Of a stretch of DNA of 64,000 nucleotides, positions 59,288-64,000 are shown in pieces. This stretch comes from Solanum dulcamara (taxonomy: Eukaryota > Streptophyta > Magnoliopsida > Solanales > Solanaceae), in NCBI RefSeq assembly GCF_947179165.1, contig NC_077239.1, positions 64,765,134 through 64,829,133 of the forward strand, given 5' to 3'. A program made the position numbers and the translations under genes. Under the pieces are notes generated by a model that saw nothing but the letters and a program-made list of their open reading frames with translations, was not told where the DNA came from and searched no databases. Positions within the stretch are counted from its first letter, which is position 1. Each line of letters opens with the position of its first letter.

Positions 59288-59622
59288 GCCGTCTAACTTG
59301 GGTTCAGAAAGCATCTATGTCCGCAAATTTTGGGTGTGTACAAGTATGCACTTAAACTTGTATAAAGTTGAACAAATAGACACACGCGTTCAACATGATG
59401 ACGTCTAACTTGGGTTCAGAAAGCATCTATGTCCGCAAACTTTGGGTGTGTACACGTATGCACTTAAACTTGTATAAAGTTGAACAAATAGACACACGCG
59501 TTCAACATGATGCCGTCTAACTTGGGTTCAGAAGGCATCTATGTCCGCAAACTTTGGGTGTGTACAAGTATGCACTTAAACTTGTATAAAGTTGAACAAA
59601 TAGACACACGCGTTCAACATGA
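59288..59622. repeat. 112-bp tandem repeat, three copies
   Basis: Units start at 59288, 59400 and 59512, exactly 112 nt apart. They are nearly identical (GTCTAACTTGGGTTCAGAA, GTGTGTACAAGTATGCACTT, ACACACGCGTTCAACATGA) with a handful of substitutions. Confidence 0.95.
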
Positions 59623-59689
59623 CAATTTGCGTGAGATACAATTGAACTGATTAGTATTATGTTATGTAGGACACATGTTATGCAATGTG

Positions 59690-59785
59690 TAGGAAGCGTG
59701 CATCTAATTGTTCAAACTTTATATAAGTTCGGGTGCTTACTGTGCGAACCCAAAATTGGAGACTATAGATGCGAACCGAAAAACT
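59690..59785. mobile_element. Inverted counterpart of the 112-bp unit
   Basis: GCGTGCATCTAATTGTTCAA, ACTTTATATAAGTTCGGGTGC and the following AACCCAAAATTGGAGAC...ATAGATGC are the diverged reverse complement of the 112-bp unit. The pair looks like the two termini of one small inverted-repeat element whose left terminus was triplicated. Confidence 0.65.
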
Positions 59786-60006
59786 CAACTTTTTATAGGG
59801 ATCAATCTTCCATACCTCCTCCCCCATGCTCTATTTCTCTATAAAAAAGCTTGCGCGAAGAGCTAAGCTACTAATGTCGTGGTAAAGGTTAGCCCTCATA
59901 ACATCAGCACAGCTAAGGTTTCATATGTGTTAATTGAATCCACGTTAAAGAACGCGTTAATGTATTATTTCTAAGAGATGAGTAAAATTTAAATATGCAT
60001 GCATAT

Positions 60007-60032
60007 AATACATACATACATACATACATATG
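60007..60032. repeat. (CATA)n microsatellite
   Basis: Six tandem CATA units. Confidence 0.85.
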
Positions 60033-60659
60033 TACTTAATGCCTTCATTATAAAATAACAATGATAAAAAATAATTCTTTTTTAACATTAGATTTAACAA
60101 CAAACTTAAAAAAGGATTATTCTACTATGTTAATGAACTTAAATAAAAATCTATAAATATATAGGTTAAAAAATAAAAATATTATATAATATAAAAAGAT
60201 GTTACATAAATGAAAGATTAAATATGAAAAGGGTAAAATATGTTTTGCATAGGCTAAAGGGGGAGGAATGATTGTTTTTCAAAATTTAGGAGAGTATTTG
60301 ATTTTTAAACCAAAGTTGGGAGGTGAAAATGATTTTCACCCAATAATTTTGTGTGACTTCCATCTAAAATATACAAGGCTTTTTTTATAAACTTTCAAAC
60401 TTAGAAATGTAGACATGCTACAGTACATATGGGTCATAGGACATTCACATCCACCAATTATTTACAACACTCCTCCTTAAATATCTATGTACAAAAAGTA
60501 TACATAATTATTTATAATATGTATTGATTGCTGTCTCATTAAAAAACTTATCAGGAAAACTCAATGGGATAAAATTTTGGTGAAGAAAAAAAATAGTGCA
60601 GTGCGTATTTACTCCAGTTGATGAAAAATAGCTCCGACAAACCTTTTTGGAGACTAACA

Positions 60660-61011
60660 ATCGTATGTGATGGTGATTTCTGCCAAATACTGCCAGTTAT
60701 TCCAAAGGGAACAAGAGCTGACATTGTTGATGCATCACTAAACTCCTCACACTTGTGGCCCTTCTTCTCTATTTATGAATTGAAGGAAGATATGTGACTT
60801 AATTGTGGATAAGTAATGGGTTATGAAGCAGACAAAATTGTAATTTTTCATAAATGGTTTTTGGAAGTTGGAGATGGATATGTATGCAAATACTAAGAAG
60901 GAGCTCATTAATCTACCACCTGATGTATGCATTGCACCATCGCACAATCATATAAAATTAATTGTAGAGGCAGTATATCCGTAACTATTACAGAAGTTCA
61001 ACGATCCAGCG
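60660..61011 (+). pseudogene. PIF1/Helitron-type helicase fragment
   Basis: Plus-strand residues [20 protein letters not shown] and the continuation to [11 protein letters not shown] match the superfamily 1 motif III region of PIF1-like and Helitron helicases (usually GDFRQ.LPV...RA.IVDA...S.LW). Further on, FHKWFLEVGDG (near 60850) and ELINLPPDVCIAPSHNHIKL (60902-60960) fit the next conserved blocks. TGA at 60797 and TAA at 60894 and 60981 break it. The Walker A region and C-terminus are missing. The copy ends where a MITE terminus starts. Confidence 0.75.
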
Positions 61012-61170
61012 TTAGGGGTGGGCATAAATACCAAAAAATTGAATCGAACCGAACTAATTAGATTTTTTTGTATCGATTTTCGATGTTTCAGTTCGGTATC
61101 AGTTCTTCTTTTCGGAAACTTCGATTTGGTGTTTGGTGTAAAGGTCACGAATCCACGATACACTGAAGAA
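61012..61170. mobile_element. hAT-type MITE left end
   Basis: TAGGGGTGGGCATAAATACC followed by AATCGAACCGAACTAATTAG and GTTTCAGTTCGGTATC is the typical left part of Solanaceae GGGGTGGGC MITEs. The right terminus was not found. It interrupts the helicase fragment. Confidence 0.55.
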
Positions 61171-61309
61171 CCTAAGTTTTATTAAATAAATTTAAAGAAA
61201 CTTACATAAATAGCTATAATTATAGGGTTATTGAATTTGGATAGCTATAAGTTACTATTTACTAATAATAATTGCAGTTTGTATCATTAAAGCATTGTAT
61301 TCTTGTATA

Positions 61310-61500
61310 ATTTTTTTTAATTCATACATTAATACAAACTTAATATAAAGGAAATAAATAAGGAAAAATTGTTACTGTAACTGATAGTCCCTAATTTCAC
61401 GTTCTTAAATAGTGTGTCTTCGTGTATATTTTTTTTTAAAATTTATATATTAATACAAAATTAATGAGAATGCATTAAATAAGGCAAAATTGTTACACAG
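61310..61500. repeat. Diverged direct repeat, two copies
   Basis: CATTAATACAAACTTAATAT...AATAAGGAAAAATTGTTAC (61326-61376) recurs diverged as TATTAATACAAAATTAATGA...AATAAGGCAAAATTGTTAC (61448-61496). Confidence 0.6.
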
Positions 61501-62536
61501 GCCCTAAATTCATGCCCTTAACCTCTCAATTTCCCACTATTAATTAACAACTACTATTTATTATAAACTATAGGAATGAAAACAGAATAACGACAAAAAA
61601 TTAGGATATATCTCTTCTTCTTCTATCTCCATTGTTCTTATTCTATAGTTCTGAAGGTATTTGTAAGGACCCATTAGGTCGTTTTGAGTACTAGAACTTC
61701 TTACTTCATAAAAGACTCATTCCGTAAATTTTTAATGGATATTTTGGACTATTCGATAACTATGGTTATTTAGTTGAGGGGTAACTTTAGATAATTTATT
61801 TAGTTGTTGGGCTAAATTTATAATTTATTTAATACCTTATACTACTTGTCCCATATTTATTAAAATAAAGTAGAACATGGTTTGATATTTTGTTTTGTGA
61901 ACTGGTACACACGAATTGGGAAGAAACGCCGCTTTTTCGGTAAAAACTAATTGAGCCTCCAATTCTTAAATTTGATACTGAGATTTGTGACACCATGCAT
62001 ACATTTGTATATTATAATTTAAATTGAAAGGGTCTAAAACTATTTCGTGGTTGCTTTTCATATAGTTGGCCAGTGTGCCACCCATCATGGGTGCAGCTAG
62101 GTAAAGCTTATTCTTTCTCTTCCCTTGGCATGTCCTAATTGTAAGTAAAATGTGAAATGAGCTCTAGGGTAACTCCACTTTTAAGTCCTAAATGTAATCC
62201 GTATCTCTTATTCACTTCTGAATGTCAAACTCTTGTAGTAAGTTGAACTACTTTCCTTGAACTCCATAGGTTGAGAAGTACTGGATGCATAAGCTCCTAG
62301 TCCTAAGGACTGTGACGATGGGTATCCCTGATTCTATGAACTGTTAGTATTACTTTAGTACATGTCTAGGGTCCCCGAGATCCTAAGTGATATAGGCCTC
62401 AATGACATTTAAAAGGCACTCGAGATGGCTACACTACTATTCTGCTTAATCTTCTTACATTATTGAGTCGCTGATAATGATTTAGATTGTATATGGTTAC
62501 TCACTACTTGATTCGTGTATACTGTAATACATCTTT

Positions 62537-62757
62537 CACCGAGTCCCATAAAGGGTCGGGTATGGTATATGATGATTATGACACCGAGTTCATAAAGGAT
62601 CGGGTACAGTATATGATGATTATGACATCGAGTCCCATAAAAGACCGAGAACGGTATATGATGATATGATGACATCGAGTCCCATAAAGGGCTGGGTATA
62701 GTATATGATGATATGATGACACCGAGTCCCATAAAGGGCTGGATACGGTATATAATA
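62537..62757 (+). repeat. 45-bp minisatellite, five units
   Basis: Units start at 62537, 62582, 62626, 62673 and 62720 (44-47 bp). The core is CACCGAGTCCCATAAAGGG then CGGGTA(T/C)GGTATATGATGAT. The D LTR has only two loose copies of this motif. Confidence 0.9.
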
Positions 62758-62960
62758 TGTGGATCAGATCGAACGTTCTTCGGTATTACTATATGATACA
62801 TGGATCAGACCGAACGTTCCTCGGTATTACTATATGATATGTGGATCGGGCCATCATTCCTCAGCATTATTATACGATGTGCGGATCGGGCTGTACGTTC
62901 CTCGTCATGTATTTACTATATACATGGATTGGGGTGTACGTTCCACAACACTAATAATAT
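62758..62960 (+). repeat. 41-bp minisatellite, about five units
   Basis: The core is GTGGATC(A/G)G then CGTTCCTCGGTATTACTATA. Units start near 62758, 62799, 62840, 62880 and 62922, the later ones more diverged. It is contiguous with the 45-bp array. Confidence 0.85.
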
Positions 62961-63454
62961 GTATGTGCTTAGGATGACAGAATGATGTAGATAGTACACC
63001 GAATCCCCTAACGAGCTGGGCACAGTACGTGATGGTAATATGTATGACTTTCTTTTATACGATGCGAGTACGGTAAATGGTTAAATGTTATACTTGCCTC
63101 CTGCATCCCTACTCCAACTATAATCTCCTTATGATGTCTATGCTTTATATACTCAGTACATATGTCGTACTGACCCCCCTTTCTCGGGGGGTTACGTTCA
63201 TGCCCGCAGGTACAGATATACACTTTGGGGATCTGTCAGCGTAGGAGTTCCACTCAGCAGTTCAGAAGTGCTCCATTGTGCTAGAACCTAGTTTTGGTAT
63301 TAACCCTTGATGTATATATTTATTTGTTCATGGGTACGATGGGGGCCCTGTCCCGCCTTATATTTTTGTTTCTTTTTACTCTTAGAGGTCTGTAGACATG
63401 CATGTGAGTTGTATATGTATGTGTGAACAGTTGTGCCTATATGTTATGATAGCC

Positions 63455-63482
63455 TCGTCAACTTATATATATATATATATAT
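63455..63482. repeat. (TA)n microsatellite
   Basis: About ten TA units inside the LTR. Confidence 0.85.
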
Positions 63483-63769
63483 TATCTTGCCTATTGGCAT
63501 GCTATGACTCAAATAGGAGACAAGTTTCCTTATAGTTAGCAAGGGTACACGCTAGTTGTCTTTCTTTACACTATTTTCACAAATGATCATAACTAGAGCA
63601 ACAACGACTGAGCCATTCATTAGAGCTGGTACTAAAGTGGAGTATTGTAAAGAGTACGTGTGATTGTAATAGGGACCATACTGGTTGACTGTGGGTAGCT
63701 AAAACTCGAAGAGATAGAGTCTGATGAATGAAAATGTTTGATATGGGCACTATGAAAGGAGTATCTTGT

Positions 63770-64000
63770 GTTATTCAACCTTGGTTTCATACAGTTTTAT
63801 GTGACCACCTACTTTATTTCGGATATGGCTTGGAGTATGACTCGCTAAATATGCCCGCGCGTATTTCTATATCTTTAGGTGATTCCTTAGTGGTAGACTG
63901 GGTGTACTGATCCTGTAATTGTCATCTTGGTAGAGTGACATCCTTAGACAGATTTGAGCATTCGAGTTATGGCACATTTGGTGTTATTTGGGATAGTTGA
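63770..64000 (+). pseudogene. Decayed gypsy protease segment, runs off the window
   Basis: ISISLGDSLVVDWVY (about 63860-63909) matches the VSTPVGDSLVVDRVYRSC block that follows the protease active site in Solanaceae Ty3/gypsy pol. After a TGA, SCNCHLG and further frame-shifted traces follow toward the expected DFDVILG position. No active-site Asp-Ser/Thr-Gly is visible. Confidence 0.5.

Larger units (their letters stand above)
56671..60341. mobile_element. Outermost of three nested inverted-repeat elements
   Basis: GGGTGAAAATCATTTATACC at the left end pairs with the complement of GATTTTCACCC at 60331-60341. The homology extends about 90 bp inward (TTTGAAAATCAAA, AATAATCATTC, CCCCCTTT). The flanks AATAACTTT (56662) and AATAATTTT (60342) match at 8 of 9 bases, consistent with a MULE-type insertion. 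No transposase is readable inside. Confidence 0.7.
61662..63550 (+). repeat. Ty3/gypsy LTR related to that of copy D
   Basis: It starts TGTAAGGACCCATTAGGTCG. From about 62090 it parallels the D LTR (CTTGGCATGTCCTAATTGTAAG, TTTAGTACATGTCTAGGG, CACCGAGTCCCATAAAGGG, CTCAGTACATATGTCGTACTGACC, GGGGATCTGTCAGCGTAGGAG, CCCTGTCCCGCCTTAT). It lacks the GTCGTGACA end and a primer-binding site and decays near 63550. Confidence 0.7.

Noticed and set aside
62460..62985. Repetitive open frames as a repeat protein
   Set aside because: They follow from two non-coding minisatellites in an LTR, and unit lengths of 44-47 bp do not keep a reading frame.

Overview
The window is plant nuclear DNA, most likely from a member of the Solanaceae; the species cannot be fixed from the sequence. 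The evidence is AT-rich intergenic DNA, nested Ty3/gypsy chromoviruses of the Tekay/Del type, Athila-like, LINE, SINE and Helitron/PIF1 remnants, many MITEs of kinds common in Solanaceae, and one intron-rich gene orthologous to Arabidopsis ALE2.

Layout. 1-1697 is AT-rich DNA with no gene recognised. 1698-38000 is a pile-up of at least seven Ty3/gypsy chromovirus copies, all on the plus strand and all dead: A (1698-7550), B (7551 to about 10975), C (about 10976-12838), E (an LTR at 12839-13808, continuing at 24646 with its primer-binding site and leader), D (13809-24645, full length and nested inside the E LTR), F (25536-30796, split by a solo LTR at 28158-30359), and G and H (30797 to about 37995, arranged internal-LTR-internal with one shared LTR). 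Only D keeps both LTRs, a near-intact target-site duplication (TSD) and every coding domain, but it carries two frameshifts and more than a dozen stops. A, G and H share a large gag deletion. G and H also share a lost protease aspartate, loss of nearly all the reverse transcriptase and an inserted segment of unknown origin. 38000-39200 holds MITEs, one of which has a perfect 9-bp TSD and contains an array of 35-bp palindromes.

The one host gene that appears functional is on the minus strand, with coding exons between 50753 and 40076. Nine exons join in phase to 2358 nt, which is 785 codons plus a stop. The product is a receptor-like kinase with a signal peptide, a Pro/His-rich stretch, a Cys-containing ectodomain, one transmembrane helix and a full Ser/Thr kinase domain. 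In Arabidopsis ALE2 acts in protoderm and cuticle formation. Its 5.5-kb intron 4 has collected LINE, Athila-like LTR and MITE insertions.

51200-61650 is AT-rich intergenic DNA dominated by nested inverted-repeat elements, some inside one another, plus microsatellites and a PIF1/Helitron helicase fragment. 61660-64000 is another Ty3/gypsy LTR with two minisatellites, then a decayed gypsy protease segment running off the window. Apart from the kinase gene, the window records repeated insertion, LTR recombination and decay.
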